DNA of 12,133 nt from an uncultured Gammaproteobacteria bacterium (lineage in GTDB: Bacteria > Pseudomonadota > Gammaproteobacteria > Rariloculales > Rariloculaceae): positions 1 through 12,133 of the forward strand of contig CAMPKU010000132.1 of assembly GCA_946887385.1 (NCBI GenBank), written 5' to 3'. Made by a program: the position numbers and the translations under genes. Shown here in pieces: positions 6,081 through 12,133 of this stretch (positions are counted from its first letter, which is position 1; each line of letters opens with the position of its first letter). A model generated the notes under the pieces. That model ran no database searches, was not told where the DNA came from, and saw only the letters and a list, made by a program, of their open reading frames with translations.

Positions 6081-8203
6081 GCGCGGCGGTGCTCGCACGC
6101 TTGTCGGACGTCGGCCGGTTGGGGCTTGGCGTGCCGCTGCTCGTGGTGGCACTGCTCGCGATGGTCGTCGTGCCGATGCCGCCGCTGCTCCTCGACGCCT
6201 TCTTCACGTTCAACATCACACTGTCGCTCGTGATCATGCTCGCCGTGATCTACGTCAAGCGGCCGCTCGATTTCGCAGTGTTTCCCACGGTGCTGCTCGC
6301 CGTCACGTTGCTGCGGCTTGCGTTGAACGTAGCGTCGACGCGCGTCGTGCTGCTGAACGGCCACACGGGCACCGATGCGGCAGGCCGCGTGATCGAGTCG
6401 TTCGGCCACTTCGTGATCGGCGGCAATTACGCCGTCGGCATCGTGGTGTTCGTGATTCTCGTCGTCATCAATTTCATGGTCGTGACGAAGGGTTCCGGCC
6501 GCGTATCGGAAGTTACGGCGCGGTTCACGTTGGATGCGATGCCCGGCAAGCAGATGGCGATCGACGCCGATTTGAACGCCGGGCTCATTACGCAGGAGCA
6601 AGCGGTCCTCAGGCGCAGCGAAGTGTCGCAGGAAGCGGACTTCTACGGCGCGATGGACGGCGCCAGCAAGTTCGTGCGCGGCGACGCGGTGGCCGGCATT
6701 CTGATTCTCGTCATCAACGTGCTCGGCGGCCTCGTGATCGGCATGCTGGACCACGGCATGTCGCTCGCCGACGCCGGGCGTATTTATACGCTGCTCACGA
6801 TCGGCGACGGGCTCGTCGCGCAGATTCCGGCGTTGCTGTCGTCGACGGCCGTGGCCGTCATCGTCACGCGCATGTCGCGCTCGGCGACGCTGTCTGAGCA
6901 GGTGGTCAAGCAACTCGTGCAGCATCCGCGAGCACTGACGGTGGCGGGCAGCGTGCTCGGCGTGATCGGCCTCTTGCCGGGAATGCCGAACGTGGTGTTT
7001 CTGCTGCTCGCGGCCGCTACGATCGGCGCGGGCTACTGGCTCGAGAAGCGGGCGCGCATTGCGCCGGCTGCTGCGCTGACGGCCGAGACCGCGCCAAAAC
7101 AGGAAACTCCGCCCGCCGACCGCGAGCTCGGTTGGGACGACGTCAGCGCCGTCGACCTCATCGGTCTCGAGGTGGGCTATCGTCTGATCCCGCTCGTCGA
7201 TCGCACTCAAAGCGGGCCGCTGCTCGCGCGCATCAAAGCAGTGCGCCGCAAGCTGTCGGAGGAGCTCGGCTTCCTCGTCCAGTCCGTGCACATCCGCGAC
7301 AACTTGGAGCTCAAGCCGAACGCCTATCGCATCTCGATCTTAGGCGTGCCCGTGGGCGAGGGGGAAATACAGGTCGAGCGCGATCTCGCGATCAACCCGG
7401 GCGGCGTGGCCGCGCAGATCGTGGGCGTTCGCACCAAAGACCCGGCGTTCGGGCTCGACGCGTATTGGATCGAGCCGGCCGCGAAGGAGCACGCGCAAGC
7501 GCTCGGGTTCACCGTCGTCGACGCGTCCACCGTCGTGGCCACGCACTTGAGCGAGCTCTTGAAGCGGCACGCCTACCAACTGCTCGGCCACGAAGAAGTG
7601 CAGCATCTGCTCGACCGCCTTGCCAAGACGGCGCCGAAGCTCGTCGAGAACCTGACGCCGGGCGCGCTGACGCTCGGCACCGTCGTGAAGGTGATGCAGG
7701 AGCTGCTCGTCGACCGCGTGCCCGTGCGCAATATCCGCACGATCGCCGAAACGCTGGCCGAGCACGGTGCGCGCTCGCAGGACCCGCTCATGCTGCTGGG
7801 CCACGTTCGCGAGGCACTCGGCGGCTCCATCGTTCAGAGCATCTTCGGCCTGCGCAACGAGCTGCCGGTGATCACGCTCGACGCGTCGCTCGAGCAACTG
7901 CTGCGCGACGGCTTCAAGGGCGGCGACGGCAGCCCCACGTTCGAGCCCGGGCTCGCCGACCGCTTGCACGGCGCGCTGCTCGACGCCACGCAGCAGCAAG
8001 AGATCAAGGGCGAGCCGGCCGTGTTGCTCGTGCCCACACAACTTCGTCCGTGGCTAGCGCGTTTCACGCGCCACGGCGCGCCGAGTCTCGCAGTGCTCGC
8101 CTATGGCGAGATCCCGCACAACAAGTCGCTGCGCGTCGTAGCCAGCGTCGGCAGCCCGAGCGGTGCCGGCCGGGCTGCGCCGGCGCGCGCGCATGCCGCC
8201 TAG
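6077..8203 (+). CDS. flhA: Flagellar export-gate protein FlhA
   Basis: FlhA is the large inner-membrane export-gate protein. Its nine-subunit cytoplasmic ring receives chaperone-substrate complexes, and its membrane part uses the proton motive force. The 708-residue length is typical. The N-terminal half is a set of membrane helices with the conserved PLDFAVFPTVLLAVTLLRLA block. The FHIPEP-family signature starts at Arg142 (RVSEVTARFTLDAMPGKQM). A linker of about 330-360 (Ala/Thr/Pro rich) leads to the cytoplasmic domain, which includes VHIRDNLELKPNAYRI and GVPVGEGEI. GGGAG at 6065-6069, 7 bases before the ATG, is a good ribosome site, and the start overlaps flhB by 4 bases. Placement between flhB and flhF matches polar-flagellum clusters. 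Assignment is secure. Confidence 0.98.
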   Translation: MSAAVLARLSDVGRLGLGVPLLVVALLAMVVVPMPPLLLDAFFTFNITLSLVIMLAVIYVKRPLDFAVFPTVLLAVTLLRLALNVASTRVVLLNGHTGTDAAGRVIESFGHFVIGGNYAVGIVVFVILVVINFMVVTKGSGRVSEVTARFTLDAMPGKQMAIDADLNAGLITQEQAVLRRSEVSQEADFYGAMDGASKFVRGDAVAGILILVINVLGGLVIGMLDHGMSLADAGRIYTLLTIGDGLVAQIPALLSSTAVAVIVTRMSRSATLSEQVVKQLVQHPRALTVAGSVLGVIGLLPGMPNVVFLLLAAATIGAGYWLEKRARIAPAAALTAETAPKQETPPADRELGWDDVSAVDLIGLEVGYRLIPLVDRTQSGPLLARIKAVRRKLSEELGFLVQSVHIRDNLELKPNAYRISILGVPVGEGEIQVERDLAINPGGVAAQIVGVRTKDPAFGLDAYWIEPAAKEHAQALGFTVVDASTVVATHLSELLKRHAYQLLGHEEVQHLLDRLAKTAPKLVENLTPGALTLGTVVKVMQELLVDRVPVRNIRTIAETLAEHGARSQDPLMLLGHVREALGGSIVQSIFGLRNELPVITLDASLEQLLRDGFKGGDGSPTFEPGLADRLHGALLDATQQQEIKGEPAVLLVPTQLRPWLARFTRHGAPSLAVLAYGEIPHNKSLRVVASVGSPSGAGRAAPARAHAA

Positions 8204-8208
8204 CTCTC

Positions 8209-8216
8209 AAGGAGAT
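8209..8216 (+). promoter_or_regulatory. Strong Shine-Dalgarno AAGGAGAT that fixes the GTG start of flhF
   Basis: AAGGAGAT is nearly a perfect anti-16S match. Its GGAG lies 5 bases before GTG at 8220. This is the strongest ribosome site in the window and shows that flhF starts with GTG, not at the upstream in-frame ATGs that lie within flhA. Confidence 0.85.
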
Positions 8217-8219
8217 CGA

Positions 8220-9512
8220 GTGAACATCAGACGATACGTGGCCAACGACATGCGCGAGGCGCTCGCGGCGATCCGCACGGACTTGGGTGCAGAGGCCGTC
8301 ATGCTGTCGAGCCGCAAGCTGCCGAACGGCGTGGAAGTCATCGCGGCGATCGATTACGACGACAGCCTGTTCTCGGGCTCCGACGTCGAGACCGCCGATG
8401 CGGCGAGCACCGCGCAGCTCAACGACTACGAGCGCGCCGCGCGTTCGATCGAAACGGCCGCGCCGTTGACCACTGCGCCGGCGGCGCCCGCCGCGCCCGT
8501 GGCGTTCGCTGCTGCCGCTGCCGCGTCGACTGCCGTGCCGGCACCGGCGGTTGCGACGGCCGCGGATTCGGGCGCCGAATCGTCGGTTGCGCTCGAGATC
8601 AAAGACCTGCGCCGGCTGCTCGAGACGCAGCTCGCGAGCCTCGCGTGGAGCGACCTGAACCGGCAGGCGCCGGTGCGGGCGCGGCTGCTGCGCGAGCTCG
8701 CCAAGCTAGGCGTCGACTCCACGGTGGCGGCCGAGCTCGCCGACGAGGCAGCGCCGGCCGCCAGCTATCAAGAGGCGATGCGCGTGATCGTGCGCCGCTT
8801 CGGCGAGCGTTTGCCGCTCGTGACCTGGGACATGGCCGAAGACGGCGGGGTGTTTGCGATCGTCGGGCCCACGGGCGTCGGCAAGACGACGAGCATCGCA
8901 AAGATCGCCGCGCGGTTCGTCTTGCGCCACGGCGTCGATCAGCTCGGCCTCGTGAGCACCGATACCTACCGGATCGGCGCGCGGCAGCAGCTCAACAACT
9001 TCGCGCGAATTTTGCGCGCTCCGATGCACGTGGCCGAGAATGCCGCCGACCTGCGCCGCATCCTCGACGGGTTCGAAAGCAAGAAGCTCGTGCTGATCGA
9101 CACGGCGGGTATGAGCCAGCGGGACGTGCGTCTCGCTAACCAGTTCAACACGCTGAAGGCCGAAGGCCATTCGGTGCGCACCGTGCTGGCCCTGTCGGCC
9201 GGCGCCGATCGCGCGTGTCTGGCCGAGGCGCTGAAGGTGTTCGCGGCGGCAAGCCCGGAAGCGTTGATCGTCACGAAGCTCGACGAAGCGGCGGCGCTCG
9301 GCGGCATCTTGTCGCTCGCGATCGCGAGCCGTTTGCCCGTGGCTTACCTGTCCGACGGGCAACGCGTGCCCGAGGACCTGCACCGCGCGGCCCCGAAACG
9401 CTTCTGGCTGCTGCACAACGCGCTCAAGCTTTCGGCCAAGACGATTGCGGCGCCCGACGAGAACGAGCTCGCGGATCGCTTCGGCCACATGGAGCTTGCC
9501 GCCAATGCTTGA
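8220..9512 (+). CDS. flhF: Flagellar biosynthesis SRP-type GTPase FlhF
   Basis: FlhF is a signal-recognition-particle-type GTPase that marks the cell pole where the flagellum is built. The product is 430 residues from a GTG start. The N-terminus (NIRRYVANDMREALAAIRTD, then LGAEAVMLSSRKL) is the FlhF B-domain signature. An Ala/Pro-rich linker (about 80-120) leads to the N and G domains. The G domain has an intact P-loop GPTGVGKTT (216-224), a DTDTYR-like segment (STDTYRIGARQQL), DTAGM at 294-298 and the guanine-specificity motif TKLD (352-355). Longer frames starting upstream inside flhA lack homology and have no ribosome site. flhF is 16 bases after flhA and overlaps flhG by 8 bases, its functional partner. 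Presence of this pair argues for polar rather than peritrichous flagella. Confidence 0.96.
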   Translation: MNIRRYVANDMREALAAIRTDLGAEAVMLSSRKLPNGVEVIAAIDYDDSLFSGSDVETADAASTAQLNDYERAARSIETAAPLTTAPAAPAAPVAFAAAAAASTAVPAPAVATAADSGAESSVALEIKDLRRLLETQLASLAWSDLNRQAPVRARLLRELAKLGVDSTVAAELADEAAPAASYQEAMRVIVRRFGERLPLVTWDMAEDGGVFAIVGPTGVGKTTSIAKIAARFVLRHGVDQLGLVSTDTYRIGARQQLNNFARILRAPMHVAENAADLRRILDGFESKKLVLIDTAGMSQRDVRLANQFNTLKAEGHSVRTVLALSAGADRACLAEALKVFAAASPEALIVTKLDEAAALGGILSLAIASRLPVAYLSDGQRVPEDLHRAAPKRFWLLHNALKLSAKTIAAPDENELADRFGHMELAANA

Positions 9513-10383
9513 GCCGACTCTCGATCAAGCGGCCGGCTTGCGGCGCATGAGTGCGGCGCGCAACACGAAAGTCGTGGCGGTCACGGGCGGCAAGGGCGGC
9601 GTCGGCAAGACGCTGACGGCCGTCAATCTCGGCGCGGCGCTCGCGGGCCTTGGCCGCAGCACCATGCTGCTCGACGCCGATTTCGGGCTCGCCAACGTGG
9701 ACGTGCTGCTCGGCATGAAGGCTCGTTTGAATCTCGAGCACGTCATGGCCGGCCAGTGCGCGCTCGAGGACGTGATCCAGACGGCGTCTTCAGGGTTGCG
9801 CGTCGTGCCCGCGACGTCGGGCAACGCGAGCATGGCGGCGTTGAGCCGCGTGCAGCACGCGGGCCTCATCGGCGCTTTCAGCCAGCTCTTCGAGCCGCTC
9901 GACGTGTTGCTCGTGGATACGGCCGCGGGCCTCCACGACGGCGTGATCACGTTCAGCGAGGCGGCGCAGCGCGTGGTCGTGGTGGTGTGCGACGAGCCGG
10001 CTTCGCTGACGGACGCGTACGGCCTCATCAAGGTGTTGTGCCGGCGGCAACCGAGCTGCCGGTTCGAGATCGTGGCCAATCGCGTGAGCTCGCCGCTGGA
10101 AGGGCGCGCGCTCTTCGAGAAGCTCGTGCGCGTCTGCCATCGATTCTTGAGCATCACTCCGTCGTATTTCGGCTATCTGCCGGAGGACGACTTCGTGCGC
10201 CAGGCGATTCGCCGCCAGACCACCGTGGTGGAGGCGTTCCCCGGCAGCCCGTCCGCGCGCGCGTTCGTGAAGCTCGCCAGGACCGTCGACGGCTGGGAAA
10301 CGCCGGCGCGGGCCCGCGGCGGCGTCGAGTTCTTCATGGAACGGCTCGTCCGCACCGACGGCCGCTGCGCGGCGGGGGTGTGA
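9505..10383 (+). CDS. flhG: MinD-like ATPase FlhG (FleN), flagellar number regulator
   Basis: FlhG/FleN limits the number of polar flagella. It stimulates FlhF GTPase activity and, in Pseudomonas-type systems, inhibits the activator FleQ. The 292-residue product starts at the ATG at 9505, with GGAG at 9491-9494. The N-terminus holds DQAAGLRRM (7-15), the activator helix that contacts FlhF. The deviant Walker A motif is GGKGGVGKT (28-36), with the Walker A' region DADFGLANVD (57-66) and DTAAG (138-142). The C-terminus carries a short amphipathic segment FFMERLV (276-282), the likely membrane-targeting helix found in this family. The next gene, fliA, starts within the stop codon (TGATG). The symbol fleN is equally used. 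Assignment is secure. Confidence 0.95.
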   Translation: MLEPTLDQAAGLRRMSAARNTKVVAVTGGKGGVGKTLTAVNLGAALAGLGRSTMLLDADFGLANVDVLLGMKARLNLEHVMAGQCALEDVIQTASSGLRVVPATSGNASMAALSRVQHAGLIGAFSQLFEPLDVLLVDTAAGLHDGVITFSEAAQRVVVVVCDEPASLTDAYGLIKVLCRRQPSCRFEIVANRVSSPLEGRALFEKLVRVCHRFLSITPSYFGYLPEDDFVRQAIRRQTTVVEAFPGSPSARAFVKLARTVDGWETPARARGGVEFFMERLVRTDGRCAAGV

Positions 10384-11117
10384 TGACGCCGGGCTACAAA
10401 GTCGCCGTTGCGGCCGGCCTACCGCCGGCCGACGAGCTCGTGCTGCGGCACGGCGAGCTCGTGAAGCGCATCGCCTATCACGTGGTGAGCCGTTTGCCGG
10501 CGCACATCGAGGTAGACGACCTGATTCAAGCCGGCATGATCGGCTTGCTGAACGCGGCGCAGAATTTCGCGCCGACGAAAGGGGCGAATTTCGAAACCTA
10601 CGCCGGCATTCGCATCCGCGGCGCCATGCTCGATGAAGCGCGCCGCTCGAACTGGACGCCGCGCTCCACGTTTCGCAACGCGAAGCAGGTGTCGCTCGCC
10701 ATCCGCTCCATCGAAAACCGCACGGGCCGCGACGCGAAGGCGCCGGAGATCGCGGGCACTCTGGGAGTAAGCCTCGAGGAATATCACCGCATGGTCGAAA
10801 GCGCGGCCTCGAGCCGGATCTTGAGCTACGAGCAGCTCGCCGGCGATCCGGAGCGCGCCTCCATGCTGCCGGACGCGCCGGAGGACGGGCCCGAAACGGA
10901 GCTCGAGGAAGACCAGTTCCGCGAGGCGCTGTCGCAAGCGATCGCGGCGCTGCCCGAGCGCGAGCGGCTGGTTCTGTCGCTGTACTACGAGCAGGAGCTC
11001 AACTTGCGCGAGATCGGCGAGATTCTCGACGTCAGCGAGTCGCGCGTGTGCCAGATCCACGGCCAGGCCGTGCTGCGCGTGCGAGCCAGGCTCGACAAGT
11101 GGTTCGAAAGCGAATGA
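10383..11117 (+). CDS. fliA: Flagellar sigma factor FliA (sigma-28)
   Basis: FliA directs RNA polymerase to late flagellar promoters such as those of flagellin, motor and chemotaxis genes. It is held inactive by FlgM until the hook is complete. The 244-residue product shows region 2 with GELVKRIAYHVVSRLPAHIE and DDLIQAGMIGLL (45-56). Next comes the sigma-28 signature RIRGAMLDEARRSNWTPRS, then region 3. The region 4 helix-turn-helix is at about 206-232 (LREIGEILDVSESRVCQIHG). The ATG at 10383 overlaps the flhG stop by one base and follows a G-rich stretch (10373-10377); the longer frame upstream is an out-of-family shadow of flhG. In Pseudomonas and Vibrio relatives cheY-cheZ-cheA follow fliA, but here two small genes do. 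No flgM is in the window. Confidence 0.97.
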   Translation: MTPGYKVAVAAGLPPADELVLRHGELVKRIAYHVVSRLPAHIEVDDLIQAGMIGLLNAAQNFAPTKGANFETYAGIRIRGAMLDEARRSNWTPRSTFRNAKQVSLAIRSIENRTGRDAKAPEIAGTLGVSLEEYHRMVESAASSRILSYEQLAGDPERASMLPDAPEDGPETELEEDQFREALSQAIAALPERERLVLSLYYEQELNLREIGEILDVSESRVCQIHGQAVLRVRARLDKWFESE

Positions 11118-11335
11118 GCGCGGGCGCCGACAGCTCGACTTCAGATGCGCACATGGCCGACATCGACCGCATTGCTCCGCCGGTGCCCACGCTGCCGCCG
11201 CCCGTGGGCCGCAACGTCGGCTCGGGCCGACGACAGCGGCCGCCGCTGCAGCCGCCGGCACGCCGCACACCCGATGACGACGGCGGCCATCCGCAACCCG
11301 ATCAACCTCCCGAACACATAGACGAGTACGTGTGA
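11114..11335 (+). CDS. Small proline-rich protein of unknown function in flagellar operon
   Basis: I do not recognise a named family. The 73-residue product has no membrane segment or signal peptide and should be largely disordered. It has a Ser/Asp/Ala-rich start, a proline track (PPVPTLPPPVG), an Arg/Pro middle and an acidic-His/Pro tail ending PPEHIDEYV. It is supported as a gene by its ATGA overlap with the fliA stop, its TGATG overlap with the next gene, and the absence of a better frame. The ribosome site is weak, so expression probably depends on coupling to fliA. Its ending resembles that of FliK in this window (GRIDVFA). Low-complexity composition could also come from G+C-rich random sequence, so coding status is likely rather than proven. 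A role in flagella or chemotaxis is inferred from position only. Confidence 0.7.
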   Translation: MSAGADSSTSDAHMADIDRIAPPVPTLPPPVGRNVGSGRRQRPPLQPPARRTPDDDGGHPQPDQPPEHIDEYV

Positions 11336-11778
11336 TGCTCACAAACCTACCTTGGCCCGAAGTGTTCCTTGGAATGGCGGCGGCCCTGACCATTCTTGTG
11401 ATTTATGACGTCGTGTACGTCTGGCCCATCCATCGCAGGATTTCGACGCTGACGGAGCGTTGCGGCGTCCTCGAGCGCTCGCTCGGCCGCACGCTCGACA
11501 CTCTGGCGGCCCGCGTGGCCGCGAGCGAGACCCGCGGCCGCGAGGACGCGCACCGGCTCGGCGAGCGGCTCGGCCAGCTCGAGCTGGCAACCGAAGCGCG
11601 CTCGTACGAGCAGGCTATCGGCTGCGCGGAAAAGGGCGAGGAGACGTCTCGACTGATATCCTGCTTCGGCTTGACCGAAGGCGAGGCGGATCTCGTGATG
11701 CTGCTGCATGGCGAGGCGTCGCGGCGCACGGCCGTCGATAATTTCGCCCGCCGATTGATCGACGGCGCCCCGCACTGA
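11335..11778 (+). CDS. Membrane-anchored coiled-coil DUF2802-type protein
   Basis: The 147-residue product has an N-terminal transmembrane helix (about 9-30) and then a predicted coiled-coil rich in Leu/Arg/Glu (about 35-86). The C-terminal segment at 88-128 contains ARSYEQAIGCAEKGEE and LISCFGLTEGEADLVMLLHG. This layout and the C-terminal pattern match the DUF2802 family as I remember it. That family is typically encoded near cheW at the end of polar flagellar/chemotaxis clusters, and its function is unknown. The CFGLTEGEADLV part resembles a helix-turn-helix, but the protein is membrane anchored, so DNA binding is doubtful. The ATG at 11335 overlaps the previous stop (TGATG); a GTG one codon earlier (11332) is an alternative. 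It ends the flagellar unit; a tRNA promoter begins at the next base. Confidence 0.85.
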   Translation: MLTNLPWPEVFLGMAAALTILVIYDVVYVWPIHRRISTLTERCGVLERSLGRTLDTLAARVAASETRGREDAHRLGERLGQLELATEARSYEQAIGCAEKGEETSRLISCFGLTEGEADLVMLLHGEASRRTAVDNFARRLIDGAPH

Positions 11779-11807
11779 TTGACACTGCGCACCCCAGAAA
11801 AGACAAT
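11779..11807 (+). promoter_or_regulatory. Sigma-70 type promoter of the tRNA-Tyr-Gly-Thr cluster
   Basis: A perfect -35 box TTGACA (11779-11784) is followed after exactly 17 bases by GACAAT (11802-11807), a 4-of-6 match to TATAAT. The bases behind it (AGCCGGC) form a G+C-rich discriminator, a feature of stable-RNA promoters under stringent (ppGpp) control. Transcription would start near 11814, about ten bases before mature tRNA-Tyr. The -35 box begins at the base after the DUF2802 stop codon. Confidence 0.7.
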
Positions 11808-11823
11808 AGCCGGCTTAATCCGC

Positions 11824-11909
11824 GGAGGGGTACCCAAGTGGCCAACGGGGGCAGACTGTAAATCTGCTGGCTTTTGCCTTCGTAGGTTCGAATCCTACCC
11901 CCTCCACCA
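11824..11909 (+). tRNA. tRNA-Tyr (anticodon GTA)
   Basis: The 86-base class II tRNA includes an encoded CCA. The acceptor stem GGAGGGG pairs with CCCCTCC, followed by discriminator A and CCA. The anticodon stem GCAGA/TCTGC encloses loop CTGTAAA with anticodon GTA at 11858-11860. The long variable arm folds as GGC-TTTT-GCC (11869-11878), as expected for bacterial tRNA-Tyr. The T arm is GTAGG-TTCGAAT-CCTAC. In Gammaproteobacteria tRNA-Tyr, tRNA-Gly and tRNA-Thr commonly form one transcript ahead of tufB, and this cluster has that order. Confidence 0.98.
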
Positions 11910-11935
11910 ACTTGGATGAGGTAGGCGAGGGACAG

Positions 11936-12009
11936 GCGGGTGTAGTTCAACGGTAGAACCTCAGCCTTCCAAGCTGATGGTGGCGGTTCGATTCCGCTCA
12001 CCCGCTCCA
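11936..12009 (+). tRNA. tRNA-Gly (anticodon TCC)
   Basis: The 74-base tRNA includes an encoded CCA. Acceptor arms GCGGGTG and CACCCGC pair fully, with discriminator T. The anticodon stem TCAGC/GCTGA encloses loop CTTCCAA with anticodon TCC at 11968-11970. The T loop TTCGATT is standard. It lies 26 bases after tRNA-Tyr with no promoter between, so it is probably co-transcribed and processed. Confidence 0.98.
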
Positions 12010-12075
12010 ACTTCTGGATGCGAGCTAAAAGGGGCTTAGGTCGAGCAGGAGAATCTGTTCCCAGTTTGTTTTCTC

Positions 12076-12133
<58 letters not shown>

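Larger units (their letters stand above)
791..11778 (+). other. Probable flagellar transcription unit fliL-fliMNOPQR-flhBA-flhFG-fliA-two accessory genes
   Basis: Fourteen consecutive genes on one strand are joined by overlaps (fliM/N, N/O, O/P, flhB/A, flhF/G, flhG/fliA, fliA/small gene, small gene/DUF2802) or gaps of 2 to 16 bases. No terminator-like hairpin with a T-tract was seen between them. The sigma-54-like element at 736 is the only convincing promoter found upstream. Internal promoters, particularly before flhF or flhA, are known in related bacteria and cannot be excluded by eye. Confidence 0.6.

Noticed and set aside
8238..8252. GG-N10-GC match to sigma-54 spacing at the start of flhF
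   Set aside because: Only the minimal GG/GC dinucleotides match. The TTGC part is absent, and it lies inside the flhF coding region, where such matches are frequent by chance in G+C-rich DNA.
12024..12040. Short CTAA...TTAG inverted repeat in the tRNA-Gly to tRNA-Thr spacer
   Set aside because: A four-base arm is too short to support a hairpin or terminator call. A terminator inside a tRNA operon is also unlikely.

Overview
The window is the downstream part of a large polar-flagellum gene cluster from a G+C-rich proteobacterium, followed by a tRNA cluster. All genes lie on the + strand. The gene order is fliK (3' part), fliL-M-N-O-P-Q-R, flhB, flhA, flhF, flhG (fleN), fliA, a small proline-rich protein, and a membrane-anchored DUF2802-type protein. 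A Gammaproteobacterium with a polar flagellum is the best fit. The reasons are the FlhF/FlhG pair next to flhA and fliA (as in Pseudomonas, Vibrio and Xanthomonas), a sigma-54-like promoter before fliL, genomically encoded CCA ends, and the tRNA-Tyr/Gly/Thr order that precedes tufB in many Gammaproteobacteria. I cannot name a genus; a Xanthomonadales/Nevskiales-like lineage is only a guess.

Layout: 1-614 is the C-terminal hook-length-control domain of FliK. 615-790 is the only sizeable non-coding gap inside the flagellar region and holds a UUCG-loop hairpin and a good sigma-54 (-24/-12) promoter candidate. 791-6080 encodes FliL (stator/basal-body protein), the C-ring switch proteins FliM and FliN, and the type III export gate FliO, FliP, FliQ, FliR and FlhB. 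6077-8203 is FlhA, the large export-gate protein. 8220-10383 encodes FlhF and FlhG, a GTPase/ATPase pair that sets the site and number of polar flagella. 10383-11117 is FliA (sigma-28), which switches on late flagellar genes. 11114-11778 encodes the two accessory proteins. 11779-12133 carries a constitutive-type promoter, tRNA-Tyr(GTA), tRNA-Gly(TCC) and the start of tRNA-Thr(GGT), cut by the window end.

From fliL to the DUF2802 gene, neighbours overlap (often ATGA or TGATG) or are separated by at most 16 bases. This suggests one translationally coupled transcription unit, although internal promoters cannot be excluded. The products build and control one machine: switch, export gate, placement and number control, and the late-gene sigma factor. 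Several automatic start sites had to be corrected; fliL, fliN, fliP, fliR, flhF, flhG, fliA and the small protein all begin inside longer open frames.

Most of the window is textbook flagellar content. The parts worth a second look are at the 3' end. No chemotaxis genes lie between fliA and the DUF2802 gene. A small disordered proline-rich protein sits there instead, and its C-terminal tail resembles that of FliK. The flagellar unit also runs into the tRNA promoter with no visible terminator.
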